Part shown: piece after piece, positions 16,186-24,910 of the stretch
How positions within the stretch are numbered: position 1 is the stretch's first letter
How the letters are laid out: every line of letters starts with the position of its first letter
DNA from: Rhizobium sp. CF080
GTDB taxonomy: Bacteria; Pseudomonadota; Alphaproteobacteria; Rhizobiales; Rhizobiaceae
Direction: 5' to 3'
Assembly: GCF_000282095.2 (NCBI RefSeq)
Contig: NZ_AKKC02000015.1
Span: 434,001-498,000 of the forward strand
DNA length: 64,000 bases
Position numbers and translations under genes: made by a program
Notes under the pieces: generated by a model
What the model saw: only the letters and a program-made list of their open reading frames with translations
The model's database searches: none
What the model was told of the DNA's origin: nothing

Positions 16186-16623
16186 TTACGATACCGCCGC
16201 AGAGAACGGCGTGACTTCCGTACCTGTGCCGGAGCAGATGATCTGCACCTGCCAGGTATTCGCCGCGACGTCCTTCAGCTTGATACGGTCACCCTTGATG
16301 CCGCCCTTGGTAGAGCCGTTCATGGTGATCGTGTCGGTGTCGGCCGCGGTCTCGAAGCCGACGACAGTGTCGGCAGCGTCCTGTGCCATCAGGCATGCGC
16401 CGGTCATGATGTCGGCAGCGCGCGAAACCTGAATGATGGCGTTGTTCGACGTGATGGTCGTACCGATCACGACGTCGAACTCGGCACCGGAGCCGGTGGC
16501 ATCCGGCAGGGTGAGCGTCGAACCGGCGGCACGGTTGACGACGACCGTCGCCGGAGTGCCGTAGGTGGACGCGTTGAGGGCGAGCACAGCCGCCGTCAGG
16601 TTGAAGGGTAGAAAAGTAGGCAT
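16186..16623 (-). CDS. Probable head decoration protein
   Basis: 145 residues, rich in Thr, Val, Ala and Gly in alternating beta patterns (TVVVNRAAGSTLTLPDATGS, VVIGTTITSNNAIIQV), lying directly downstream of the major capsid gene. Such beta-rich proteins of this size in this place often decorate and stabilise the capsid. ATG 16623 follows AGGAGAG. No sequence motif proves the role. Confidence 0.6.
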   Translation of the reverse strand: MPTFLPFNLTAAVLALNASTYGTPATVVVNRAAGSTLTLPDATGSGAEFDVVIGTTITSNNAIIQVSRAADIMTGACLMAQDAADTVVGFETAADTDTITMNGSTKGGIKGDRIKLKDVAANTWQVQIICSGTGTEVTPFSAAVS

Positions 16624-16635
16624 GGTTCGCTCTCC

Positions 16636-17622
16636 TTAGCTCGATGCCGTGAGGCCGAAGAGGTCGGCAGCGATGCCGAGGCCCTTTTCGTTGCTGACCT
16701 TCAGCGTGCCTTCACCGATGATCACGCCCTTGTCGGCGTCACCGGTTTTCGCGACCTTCGTGTCTTCCTGGATCTTGCGGAGCCAGAGGAACTCAAGGAA
16801 GTCCGTGTCGAGGAAGAAGGCGTTGCGGGCGAGCGCCGCCGTCGACTGGATCGTGCTCGGATGCACCAGCACCTTGCCGAACGGTCCTTCGTAGAAGTCC
16901 GCCGTCGCGATGATGGTGTTGCGCTGACCCTTCGACTCGACGGAGTAGCGGAATGGGGCGACGTTCGCGTCCGACATGAAGGTCACGAAGACCGACTTGA
17001 CGTAGGCCGAACCGACGACGTGCTTGAACTTGGCGCCGTTGTTGAAGCCCTGCTGCATCACGCCGTCCATGATGGCCTTCGTGAACGCACGCTGCGTGCC
17101 GTTGGTTGCCGCGACGGTGAAGCCGGAGACAAAGCCACCGTTGGCACCACCGGCGCCGCGGGAGACGTTGCTGGTGATCCAGCTCGGAAGACCGCCCAGA
17201 CGACGGATAGCGCCGCCGACAGAGCCCTGGTTGGACACGATGGCGAATTCGGTGTCCTTGCGGATCTCGACGCCCTTCTTGGCCTTCTGGTACTTCCGCT
17301 TCTGGACCTTCCCGGCTTCGTCCACTTCTTCCTGCGTGCCGGAGATAATCCAGCTCTTGCGCAGGATCTGCGTGTAGTTGCCGACGCGGGAAGGAGCATC
17401 GATCTTGTCGAAATCGTACTCCTCACCTTCTTCCCGAGCGTTGTCGCCCGGTGCGGCGAGGTCGTCGGTTTCCCATTCGGGATGAACGGACTTCGCCTTG
17501 CCCTTCTCGATCATGGAGTAGATCGGGGTATCTTCCGGCGTGATGCGAGACACCACGTCGGACAGTTCTTCTCGGTTACCGACCGCGTTCGTCGTGCGGA
17601 CGGTGTTGGTGATGACAGCCAT
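16636..17622 (-). CDS. Major capsid protein, SU10/DUF5309 type
   Basis: 328 residues. The N-terminus (LSDVVSRITPEDTPIYSMIE) and HPEWETDDLA are hallmarks of the SU10-like major head protein family (DUF5309), as are QILRKSWIISGTQE and the FRYSVESKGQRN region. This is an HK97-fold capsid protein. It lies between scaffold and decoration genes, as expected. Length fits the family and there is no sign of a protease fold fused to it. Confidence 0.85.
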   Translation of the reverse strand: MAVITNTVRTTNAVGNREELSDVVSRITPEDTPIYSMIEKGKAKSVHPEWETDDLAAPGDNAREEGEEYDFDKIDAPSRVGNYTQILRKSWIISGTQEEVDEAGKVQKRKYQKAKKGVEIRKDTEFAIVSNQGSVGGAIRRLGGLPSWITSNVSRGAGGANGGFVSGFTVAATNGTQRAFTKAIMDGVMQQGFNNGAKFKHVVGSAYVKSVFVTFMSDANVAPFRYSVESKGQRNTIIATADFYEGPFGKVLVHPSTIQSTAALARNAFFLDTDFLEFLWLRKIQEDTKVAKTGDADKGVIIGEGTLKVSNEKGLGIAADLFGLTASS

Positions 17623-17675
17623 AATAGCCCTCGATGTTCAGGGATCAGGGATGGACCGTCGGACGGTGAAATCGA

Positions 17676-18659
17676 TCAGAAATCGATGTTCATCGCGTCT
17701 TTGAGCGATCCGGTTCTGGTCAACCGGGCCATTGCGTCCTGATTTTTCCGGGCCTGCTGGGCGTTCTGCCCACGAGCCTTGCCTTGCGGCACGGCCGGCG
17801 GTGCATTGTTCACCTTCTCCAAAGCCTTCTTCTTCGCTCGTTCAGCCTGCATGCCGAGACGGGCGTAGTGCGCCAGCTTGAAGTATCGGTGATCGGTGAC
17901 GTCCTGCATTTCCTCGTCCGACCAGCCGAGCTGACGAGCGGTTTCGAAGGCATCCTCGAAGAATGCTTCTCGCCCGTCTTCGGTGGCTGTCTGGGGGAAG
18001 GCTTCGGCGAGCTTCGCGCTTTCCGTCGCAAGGAGGGATTCGCGTTGCTCTTTCGTCAGTGCCCCAGCAACCTGCTTCGGACCGTTTGCCATTTCGAGGA
18101 TCTGGTTGACCCGCGTCGCCGCAACGTCAAAGACCGCCTTCTGGCGCGTGTATTCGGCAGGGTTCTGCATTGCCAGCATGTGCGAGGGCTCTGCAGGCAT
18201 CTGACTGATCAGGAAGTTCGCAATTGCCGTGGCCGTATCGACCACGCGGTTGGACATCTGCTCCAGTCCACGGCCTTTGTTGGCCACTTCCTGGGTCTTG
18301 AGGCGGTAGTCGCGCTCACGCAGGTAGCCGAGCTTCAGTTCCTTTACAGGAACCTGCTCGCCGCCTTTCAGTGTGACGAGGGTTTCGTCGAGCTTGTCGT
18401 CGGCTGCCGGTTCCCCGTCGCCGTCTTCATCGCCTTCGGTATCTTCGTCTGCGGAGCCGTCGGACTCTTGGCCGTCGTCATCGTTCTGATCGTCGGCCGC
18501 ATCCGTCTCGTTTGCGATCCCTTCGGCGCTTTTTGCCGGGTTGGCCTGTTCTTCTTCAGGCTCCCAGAAATTCAGCGTTGCGGGGTTGTCGATGTCCGAG
18601 GGTTCAACGGTTTTGCTCCCGCCGAGGTCCGGCAGGTTGGCACTTTCGTTCGTAGTCAT
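17676..18659 (-). CDS. Capsid scaffold protein
   Basis: 327 residues, very acidic in the first 90 (long runs of Asp, Glu, Ala), then helical. It contains LKGGEQVPVKELKLGYLRE, a motif I know from scaffold proteins of podo- and siphophages, and a basic C-terminus (KKKALEKVNN) that could touch the capsid. Lies just upstream of the capsid gene. It should guide procapsid assembly and then leave. Confidence 0.8.
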   Translation of the reverse strand: MTTNESANLPDLGGSKTVEPSDIDNPATLNFWEPEEEQANPAKSAEGIANETDAADDQNDDDGQESDGSADEDTEGDEDGDGEPAADDKLDETLVTLKGGEQVPVKELKLGYLRERDYRLKTQEVANKGRGLEQMSNRVVDTATAIANFLISQMPAEPSHMLAMQNPAEYTRQKAVFDVAATRVNQILEMANGPKQVAGALTKEQRESLLATESAKLAEAFPQTATEDGREAFFEDAFETARQLGWSDEEMQDVTDHRYFKLAHYARLGMQAERAKKKALEKVNNAPPAVPQGKARGQNAQQARKNQDAMARLTRTGSLKDAMNIDF

Positions 18660-18688
18660 GGTTTTCCCTTAGGGGCTTGGCACCGGCG

Positions 18689-18925
18689 TTATGCGGGTGC
18701 TCGATTTGCGCCAGCCTTTGCTTCCTCCGAGAGGTGGTTGAGCTTGCTGCGCAAATTTCGGATGGCGCGAACCTCTGCCGCGTGGGCAGCGCGCGCCTCA
18801 TGATCTGTTGCCTTTGCGTTCACACAGGCATTGATTGCCGCTGCCTCGATATCGTCGAGCAGCATGTTGAAAAGCGGATTGTCTCGAAGCGCGCGGGCAA
18901 GAGCGACCTTTTCAGCATCCCTCAT
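18689..18925 (-). CDS. Small helical protein between portal and scaffold
   Basis: 78 residues. The ATG overlaps the portal stop (ATGA). Mostly Ala/Arg/Glu helix (DHEARAAHAAEVRAIRNL). No family recognised, but the coupling shows it is a real member of the head operon. Confidence 0.65.
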   Translation of the reverse strand: MRDAEKVALARALRDNPLFNMLLDDIEAAAINACVNAKATDHEARAAHAAEVRAIRNLRSKLNHLSEEAKAGANRAPA

Positions 18926-20976
18926 CCGGGCATCCCCCCGAGCTGGGTTTGCATGATGTGGCCGCCTGAAAGAACTTCGGCCATGTTCTGGCGCTGCTTC
19001 AGATTGATTTCCTGATCGATCTGGTAGCGCTTCAGCTCACTCTCTTGCTGCAGGCGGGCCATCTCGATCCGTTCCTCGCTCTCGATCTTCTTCATGGCGA
19101 TGGCGTTGTCGGCTTCCATCTTGGCCTGCTGCTGCTTCACCTTCTCCATTTCCGGATTCGGCTTGTTGGCAGCGGCCGCCATCATCTTCTGGATCTTCGC
19201 CTCGTCCGGCTCGGTAAAGTACTGGTCGACGGAACGGAGGCCGGAAGCTTCGACCAGCTTTGTCAGGGCGTTGTAGACGTTCTTGGGCGTGACGAACGGA
19301 TTGTCGACGGCGCCGAGCTGCGACAGGAGCTTTTCTTGAAGCCCGGTGATCATCTGCATCATCATCATGTCGCGCTCACGGGTGCCGGCGCCGAGGCCGG
19401 TGTTGACCGTGACGTCCATGTCGCCGTTCCATGGGCGAGGATCGAAGGTCACCCACTTCTTGCGCAGGCGAACCGTGCGCGGGCGGTCCTGATGCTTGAT
19501 CGTGAGCTTCAGGAGGCCCTTGAACACTCGCACCAGGCCGCGAGCGATGGTGCGCGCCATAAGCTCCGTCTGGCCGATGCCCGATTGTTCGAACATGGCC
19601 GACGCCTTCGCCGTCATGTTCTGGAGAGCATCGGGAGGAAGCCCGCTCGATGCATCGGAGATGCCGGTCACATCGGCCATCTCCCGGTCGAAATAATCCA
19701 TCATCTGGAACGAGCTGGCGGCGACGAACGGCACCTGCGTGAACCCGAGCGCTGCCCGCACGTCTGTCCCCTGCGTCACCCTGATTGGCTTGCCGAACGC
19801 CGGGTTCAGCACCGCATCCGGGTTCACCACAGCCGTTTCGTCAACGATCGGCTGCGGCTTGTTCTGCCAATAGATGTTGTCGAGACTTTCACGGAGTAGA
19901 ACGGTCTTGACCTTCTGGCCTTCCATCGTGTCGTCGGCGATCGACGTGCCTTCGCGCTGGTGCGGCCGGCGCTCCGAAATGATATCGGCGAACGGGACTT
20001 CATCCCATTCCTCGTTTTCGAGCAGATAGTCTTCCTTGATACCGCCGGCATAAACCATGCGGCGAAGCTCAGCGATCCCGTCGTCGTCCTGATCGATCCG
20101 GACATAAAGCTCGTAATATTCGATCTCCTGCAGCGACTTGGCGAGCGTGCTGGAGTCGTCATTGATCAGATCACGGCGCCGAGTGGCCTCCTCGTCGTCC
20201 TGGTCGATCGTTGACCCGGCAATCGGTAGCTCGTCGATGACTGACCGGTCATAGCCAAGGGCGACCAGTTCGGAGCGACGGAGCCGCATGTTGATGCCCG
20301 TAAGAGGGCTTTCGATGATATCAAGCGCGTCCGGGTGAACCAGCAACTGTTCCGGAGGCACCGCACCAAGACGGGTTCGGCCCTTCTCACAACGCTTGCG
20401 GATCTTCACATCATAGACTGTCTGGGGCTGCGGCGGCTGGCCGTCGCCCATATCCATCGTCTCGACGCGCTGTTCCTGCTCCAGCACCGTCACGTCGTCG
20501 TCGGCGACAAGCTGCACCAGCGACATTTCGTCGAGGCCGGTGTGCTTCGTGACGATGACCGAGGCTTTCTTCTCGTACCACCAGCGAATGATGCCGTTGC
20601 GAAGCTTCAGCGCATCGTGGATCGCGTCCTCGACAGCTTCGTATCCATCGCTCTCCGGGAAGACGACATTGCTGATGTAGTCGGTCGCCTGCTCGGCAAA
20701 CGGCTCGTCGCCTTCGGCAATCGGCTGGTATTCGGCAATCTTGTCGTTGCCCAGGATCGTCCGGACCAGCGATGGCAGGACTTTCTTCACATGAGCGCGG
20801 ACGTCCCGGCTGACCACCTTGGACCGGCCGTCAATGACCGGAACGTCGTCCATCGTGCCGTCGAAGTATTCCGTCGCCTTGTCGCGGTCGATCGACAGCT
20901 GTTCCCGATAGCTCTCGCATTCCTTGACCAGGTTCGCGATAGTCGGGGTCAAACTGTCTTTCCTTTCGTCAGCCAT
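18922..20976 (-). CDS. Portal protein (P22-like)
   Basis: 684 residues from ATG 20976, coupled to the terminase stop (TGATG). It begins with TIANLVKECESYREQLSIDR and ATEYFDGTMDDVP, then GRSKVVSRDV and VLPSLVRTILGN, the usual start of this portal family. MVYAGG and ISERRPHQREGTSIAD lie in the middle. A Gln/Glu/Met-rich helical tail closes it, like the P22 portal barrel. Forms the twelve-subunit DNA channel and docks terminase. Confidence 0.85.
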   Translation of the reverse strand: MADERKDSLTPTIANLVKECESYREQLSIDRDKATEYFDGTMDDVPVIDGRSKVVSRDVRAHVKKVLPSLVRTILGNDKIAEYQPIAEGDEPFAEQATDYISNVVFPESDGYEAVEDAIHDALKLRNGIIRWWYEKKASVIVTKHTGLDEMSLVQLVADDDVTVLEQEQRVETMDMGDGQPPQPQTVYDVKIRKRCEKGRTRLGAVPPEQLLVHPDALDIIESPLTGINMRLRRSELVALGYDRSVIDELPIAGSTIDQDDEEATRRRDLINDDSSTLAKSLQEIEYYELYVRIDQDDDGIAELRRMVYAGGIKEDYLLENEEWDEVPFADIISERRPHQREGTSIADDTMEGQKVKTVLLRESLDNIYWQNKPQPIVDETAVVNPDAVLNPAFGKPIRVTQGTDVRAALGFTQVPFVAASSFQMMDYFDREMADVTGISDASSGLPPDALQNMTAKASAMFEQSGIGQTELMARTIARGLVRVFKGLLKLTIKHQDRPRTVRLRKKWVTFDPRPWNGDMDVTVNTGLGAGTRERDMMMMQMITGLQEKLLSQLGAVDNPFVTPKNVYNALTKLVEASGLRSVDQYFTEPDEAKIQKMMAAAANKPNPEMEKVKQQQAKMEADNAIAMKKIESEERIEMARLQQESELKRYQIDQEINLKQRQNMAEVLSGGHIMQTQLGGMPG

Positions 20977-22412
20977 CAAACAACCTTCTGCGGTGTGAAA
21001 TCCCATGAGCCGGCGGTCGGCTTAACGATGGCCTTGCGCAGCATCATGAGCGCGTACCGGGACGCTGAAATCGTATCGTCGCGCTCTTTGACGACCTTGC
21101 CGTCCTTGCGGTGATAGAGCCGACGTTCCTGAAGCCAGGCGCCGCAAGTGCGGAACACCTTGAACCGGCCGGTCTGCATCCGATCGAGCATGTCCATCAG
21201 ACCCGCCTCGACGCTGTTCGAACCGTCCACGAACGTTGCCCGCTCCGGCAGCATCTTCAGGCCCTGGGCCTTGTATTGAGTAGCCAGGTTCTCCCCGGCA
21301 GCCGTATCGTTGTTGCCGTCATGAGGCCATGCCCAAGGCATCCATATTCCCCAAGGCTTCAGCGCCGCGGCATGTATGATCGGTGTCGCCCTACTCTGCC
21401 GATAGTCCCGCGTCAGATAGACGATGTCGCTGTCCCGGTCCCATGCGAGGCTTGTTGCAGCCGTCGGGTGGTCCCAGCCGAAGTCCAGGCCGCCGATCTG
21501 TGGCCAGTGCTTTGGAATGAGAAACGGATCAACGACGATGTCGTCTTCCAGGATCGGGAAAATCAGGCCGGAGCCCAGCGTCGGTACGCCCTTCGTTCGG
21601 GCGTCCCGCTCATGGGCCGGGTAGCTGGCAATAATCCGCTGGCGATCCTCAGCAGAATAGTGCTCGGCATCTTCGATCGTCATAGTGATGACGGACCGAT
21701 CTTCCGAGACCTCCAGCAGATAGCGAGCCACGACTGCGCTCATTCCCTTGAGCGGCGTGAACGTGACGGCAATCAGCCCGCCCGTCGCGTTCGTTCTCGT
21801 GATCCCCTCGAAATAGACGTCCTCCGGCGGCTCTTCGTCGAACCAGACGTAATCGACCGTGTTTGCCTGCCATTTGCCGCGGCCCTGCTCATAGGCCTTA
21901 AACAGCAGCGTTGACGACCCGCCCGATACATGCCGAACCGTGACGCTATCGACCGCACCAGAGACGCCAGACCGCCGCGTGGTAGCGACGATGTCGGCCT
22001 TCGGAATATAGCCAGTGCCCCACTCCTCCTCGTTCATCGGAGGACCGATGAGAAGTCGCTGCACACCGTCGCGCGTCAGCTCGTAGGACTCGGAGCCGGC
22101 CAGCATCACGATAGGCCGCTTGAACCGCTTGCCGTTCCACCCTTCCGGATACCGACCAGTCAGATGCATCGCAGCTTCGGCTGCACCGGCCAGCGTTTTG
22201 CCAAGCTGGTTGCCGGCCATGAACAGGCGCTCGCGATAGGCGGCGCCGGCTAGATGGAATTCCTTCTGCTTTGCATAAGGCCTGTAGGAAGCGAGGCGAT
22301 TAGTGCGCCGTCTCCGGTCCATCTCTGCCAGCAGCTCGGCCTGCTCCCTCAGCATCAAGGAAAGGTCGGATCGCGGCGTCAAGGGTCCGGATGCGCTCAA
22401 GGAGCTGCTCAT
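20976..22412 (-). CDS. Terminase large subunit
   Basis: 478 residues. The ATPase has Walker A AGNQLGKT (66-73) and Walker B VWFDEE (188-193). The nuclease domain has GGLDFGWDHPTA with Asp309 and Asp313. It pumps DNA into the head and cuts it. The start is uncertain: ATG 22412 overlaps the small-subunit gene by 113 bases, while ATGs at 22355 and 22322 would overlap less but have no better ribosome sites. The stop is coupled to the portal start. Confidence 0.9.
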   Translation of the reverse strand: MSSSLSASGPLTPRSDLSLMLREQAELLAEMDRRRRTNRLASYRPYAKQKEFHLAGAAYRERLFMAGNQLGKTLAGAAEAAMHLTGRYPEGWNGKRFKRPIVMLAGSESYELTRDGVQRLLIGPPMNEEEWGTGYIPKADIVATTRRSGVSGAVDSVTVRHVSGGSSTLLFKAYEQGRGKWQANTVDYVWFDEEPPEDVYFEGITRTNATGGLIAVTFTPLKGMSAVVARYLLEVSEDRSVITMTIEDAEHYSAEDRQRIIASYPAHERDARTKGVPTLGSGLIFPILEDDIVVDPFLIPKHWPQIGGLDFGWDHPTAATSLAWDRDSDIVYLTRDYRQSRATPIIHAAALKPWGIWMPWAWPHDGNNDTAAGENLATQYKAQGLKMLPERATFVDGSNSVEAGLMDMLDRMQTGRFKVFRTCGAWLQERRLYHRKDGKVVKERDDTISASRYALMMLRKAIVKPTAGSWDFTPQKVV

Positions 22413-22689
22413 CCGTCAGGTCATCCATCTGGTTGATATTAACGTTCAGGTCCTTCGGCATCAGCGAGGCCACGACCTTCAAAAAATCCTGCGGGCGCTT
22501 CTCGATAACGGTCTGGATTGCGGCCGGTCCCTGGCTCTCCCAGGCGGCAAGCAGATCCTCAATGAAGGCCTCGCCCAACTTGCTGCGGGCACCCTTAGGT
22601 CTCCCCGGATTTCCCGGCTTGAACTGGTGCTCGACGGGGGGCTTACCCTTTCCCGTTTCCTTCCCGTTTTTTCGGGGATCGTCGGTCAT
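22300..22689 (-). CDS. Terminase small subunit-like (DUF5681)
   Basis: 129 residues. The N-terminal FKPGNPGRPKGARSKLGEAF is the DUF5681 signature, found in many phage genes directly before the large terminase. The rest is helical with an acidic middle (DDLTDEQLLERIRTL). Likely recognises phage DNA for packaging. First gene of the late operon; its 3' part overlaps the large-subunit reading frame. Confidence 0.75.
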   Translation of the reverse strand: MTDDPRKNGKETGKGKPPVEHQFKPGNPGRPKGARSKLGEAFIEDLLAAWESQGPAAIQTVIEKRPQDFLKVVASLMPKDLNVNINQMDDLTDEQLLERIRTLDAAIRPFLDAEGAGRAAGRDGPETAH

Positions 22690-22775
22690 GGCTCAGTCTT
22701 TCCCTTTGCGAGGGCATGTGCGAACTTCTCATGCCGTGCGTTCTTCAGGAACGGCATGGGTTACCGTGGGAGCAA

Positions 22776-23234
22776 ATGATTTTGACGATTTCGGATGTCG
22801 CCGCGTTTTATGCGGCCATTGTTGCCACTGGCGCCTTATTTCTTGAGGTCCGCCGATGGTTCGAGAGTGGCGTGCGGCTAAGGGTTAGCGCATCTCATCA
22901 ATACGACATGCCGGAAATGCGGCACCACATCATCGCGGCAGAAGTGTCCAGCATCGGTGATACGCCTACCACCATAACAGGGCTCGACATCTGGGGTTAC
23001 CCGTCAGTGCTCCATGCGTTATTTGGCCTATCCCGCACAAGGCTCGGCATATTCGACACAACCACATTCGCAACGCCTAAAGGCTTGCCCTATCAGCTCG
23101 CCCCTGGCGATCTGTGGAGCGGAGGTCTCGACTTTAATACGCGAGAGCTTTCAGACCCACGGTTTGCGATAGCCTACTTTGCCGTAAAGACAACGCGCTT
23201 CGACAGTCCGACTTTCCGACGCATTAAAATGTAG
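22776..23234 (+). CDS. Membrane-anchored moron protein (152 aa)
   Basis: ATG 22776 follows GGGAG. One N-terminal membrane helix (ISDVAAFYAAIVATGALFLEV) is followed by a soluble beta-rich domain (LRVSASHQYD, ITGLDIWGYPS). Such one-helix proteins are often phage exclusion or unknown accessory factors. It sits rightward between the NusG-like gene and the late operon. An upstream ATG at 22716 would put extra residues before the helix and lacks a site. Confidence 0.6.
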   Translation: MILTISDVAAFYAAIVATGALFLEVRRWFESGVRLRVSASHQYDMPEMRHHIIAAEVSSIGDTPTTITGLDIWGYPSVLHALFGLSRTRLGIFDTTTFATPKGLPYQLAPGDLWSGGLDFNTRELSDPRFAIAYFAVKTTRFDSPTFRRIKM

Positions 23235-23310
23235 GTTGCCCAATAGTGCATCCTATGCGAACCGGTCCATCGTCGGCTCATGGAACGGCTTGCTCTCCGA
23301 AATGTTCGCC

Positions 23311-23353
23311 GTAACGCGTTACGAACGTTACGCGAGTGTCATCGTAGCGTTAC
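23311..23353. repeat. GTAACGCGTTAC palindrome with half-sites
   Basis: A perfect 12-base palindrome GTAACGCGTTAC at 23311-23322 is followed by AACGTTACGC (23325-23334) and GTAGCGTTAC (23344-23353). A related TAACGTTACGC lies at 24368-24378, just upstream of the NusG-like gene. Possible regulator binding cluster. Confidence 0.4.
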
Positions 23354-23399
23354 AAGAGTTGCTTGGCGCCGAGTGACATGGGCAACCCGGGAGAGCGGA

Positions 23400-23666
23400 A
23401 TGGACGATAATACGCGACGTATGCAGCACCTAAGCAGCACACATGATGGGGCGGCAGCAGTTGCTGAAGAGGCCCTCTCTGCCCTAATCCATTGCCTGGG
23501 CGTTAAAGCCCTTCCAATCTTAGATGACATGGAAACCCGGCTGAATGACCGTTACAAGAATTCGGGAATACCCGCAGAACATGAAATGCGGCACGTCGAA
23601 GTAGTGAAGCCGGTTCTTGACGAGGTCACACGGTTGATCTCTAAAGCCAGAGCTCAACTGATATGA
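23400..23666 (+). CDS. Small hypothetical moron protein (88 aa)
   Basis: ATG 23400 has GGGAGAG upstream. Helical and charged (AVAEEALSALIHCLGVKALP, RHVEVVKPVLDEVTRLI). The GTAACGC palindrome cluster lies just before it, in what would be its promoter. An upstream TTG/ATG at 23280 would run through that cluster and gives an Arg-rich leader, so I prefer 23400. Function unknown. Confidence 0.5.
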   Translation: MDDNTRRMQHLSSTHDGAAAVAEEALSALIHCLGVKALPILDDMETRLNDRYKNSGIPAEHEMRHVEVVKPVLDEVTRLISKARAQLI

Positions 23667-23826
23667 GCGCAGGGTGCTGCTAGCGCCCTCAAATCTAAGG
23701 AGAGCCAGCGAGCAGAATTTTGGGCGCATTTCTGGACAGGGAGGAAAGCAACTAGCCTTCCCGTGGCCCCGTGGGTGATCCTTAGAACCCCATCTGCAAA
23801 TCAGGCCAAATCAAGTTGCGCACAAT
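23667..23826. other. Intergenic gap with no clear gene
   Basis: 160 bases between the convergent moron and NusG-like gene ends. Apart from a weak GGGTGC/GCGCCC hairpin near 23677 I see no gene, terminator or repeat. Confidence 0.4.
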
Positions 23827-24339
23827 CTAAGCCGCTAGGCGGAGATTTGCAATACTGAGTTCGATTTCGCGCATGTTCTCAACGCTTTCCACAATCGCCA
23901 TCACGGCGCGCTTGCCTTTGCCCTTGGCTCTGGTGACGCGGGCATAGGCGCCGGCCAGCGGGCCGGACTCGATCCGAACCCGGACATCGGGCGCGAATGA
24001 GGCGGCCGGTGGTGGCCGCAGGATATCGTAGTCGCCGCGGTTCTGCGCCTCGCAAAGCTCAATGACAGCCTTTGTCGGGATCGGGATCGGTCCATCGGAG
24101 CCGCCGAGGACGGCCTGAACGTGATCCATCTTGCGAAGGGCGTCGAAATCAGCCTCGCCATGTAAGGAGCCGAACACATAGCCGCTGAACAATGGAAACC
24201 GCCTCATTGACCAGCTTTTGGTCTGATAATGCATGACTTCCCGCCTGATGACCGGGGCAATCGCATCGATCCCGATTGCCTCCAGCTCATCGAGGGCTAG
24301 GGATTGGCGACCTGGAGCCGTCCTGAGAACATACCACAT
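23827..24339 (-). CDS. Phage NusG/RfaH-like transcription factor
   Basis: 170 residues, close to RfaH length. The start MWYVLRTAPGRQSLA matches the NGN domain opening (WYxVxT), FPLFSGYVFGSL (48-59) matches the conserved P(L)FPGYVF motif, and residues 118-145 (VRIESGPLAGAYARV) match a KOW motif. NusG-family proteins ride on RNA polymerase; specialised paralogs suppress termination in long operons. Here it is encoded immediately upstream of the roughly 22-kb late operon. That suggests late antitermination, but no target element is identified. Confidence 0.8.
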   Translation of the reverse strand: MWYVLRTAPGRQSLALDELEAIGIDAIAPVIRREVMHYQTKSWSMRRFPLFSGYVFGSLHGEADFDALRKMDHVQAVLGGSDGPIPIPTKAVIELCEAQNRGDYDILRPPPAASFAPDVRVRIESGPLAGAYARVTRAKGKGKRAVMAIVESVENMREIELSIANLRLAA

Positions 24340-24367
24340 TTTGAACCTCGACCGTCCCGTTATGATC

Positions 24368-24381
24368 TAACGTTACGCATA
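24368..24381. promoter_or_regulatory. TAACGTTACGC site upstream of NusG-like gene
   Basis: Lies 29 bases before the NusG-like start and repeats the core of the palindrome cluster at 23311-23353. Possible operator shared by the leftward NusG-like gene and the rightward moron. Confidence 0.3.
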
Positions 24382-24403
24382 GCACATTCTTGGAATCATT
24401 GCA

Positions 24404-24910
24404 CTATTCGGCCATCACGAGGCGGTATTCTTCCGACAGATAATCACCGGTTTCGTCCCGTGACTGTCCCGCCAATGTCATGTGAGCGATGCCCATCATC
24501 GAAAGTTCGTCGGCGCGCTCGTTGCCCGCGATCCCCGAATGGCCTTTGCACCAGATCAGCTTCAGGGGGTAGATCGTCAAAACCTCGTCCAGGGAGCGCC
24601 AGAGGACGGGGTTCTTGATCTCCTGCTTGCCGCGCTTCCAGCCCTTGGCCTTCCACTTGTGCCGCCAGTCGTTGCAGCCATCGACCACATAACGCGAATC
24701 CGACAGCAAGGCCGCCTCCCGGCCGGCACAGTTCACGGCCATCCAGGTCAGAGCCCGCAAGGCGCCTTCCAGTTCCATACGGTTGTTTGTGGTCTCGGGA
24801 TCGCCGCCGAACTCGCTATGGATCTCTGCGCCATCCTTATAGGCGACGAAACCCCAGCCGCCTGGGCCGGGGTTCGGTTCGCATGCGCCATCGCAATAGA
24901 CTTCGATCAT
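24404..24910 (-). CDS. rnhA: Phage ribonuclease HI
   Basis: 168 residues with all active-site residues in place: Asp7 (YCDGA), Glu46 (NRMELEGA), Asp71 (LLSDSRYV), Asp134 (NERADELS), and His124 in WCKGHSG. It cuts the RNA strand of RNA-DNA hybrids, useful for primer removal or resolving R-loops in phage replication. The GGWG and NNRMELEGAL blocks are textbook. Coupled by ATGA to the upstream zinc-finger gene. It is a second, phage-owned copy besides the host enzyme. Confidence 0.95.
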   Translation of the reverse strand: MIEVYCDGACEPNPGPGGWGFVAYKDGAEIHSEFGGDPETTNNRMELEGALRALTWMAVNCAGREAALLSDSRYVVDGCNDWRHKWKAKGWKRGKQEIKNPVLWRSLDEVLTIYPLKLIWCKGHSGIAGNERADELSMMGIAHMTLAGQSRDETGDYLSEEYRLVMAE

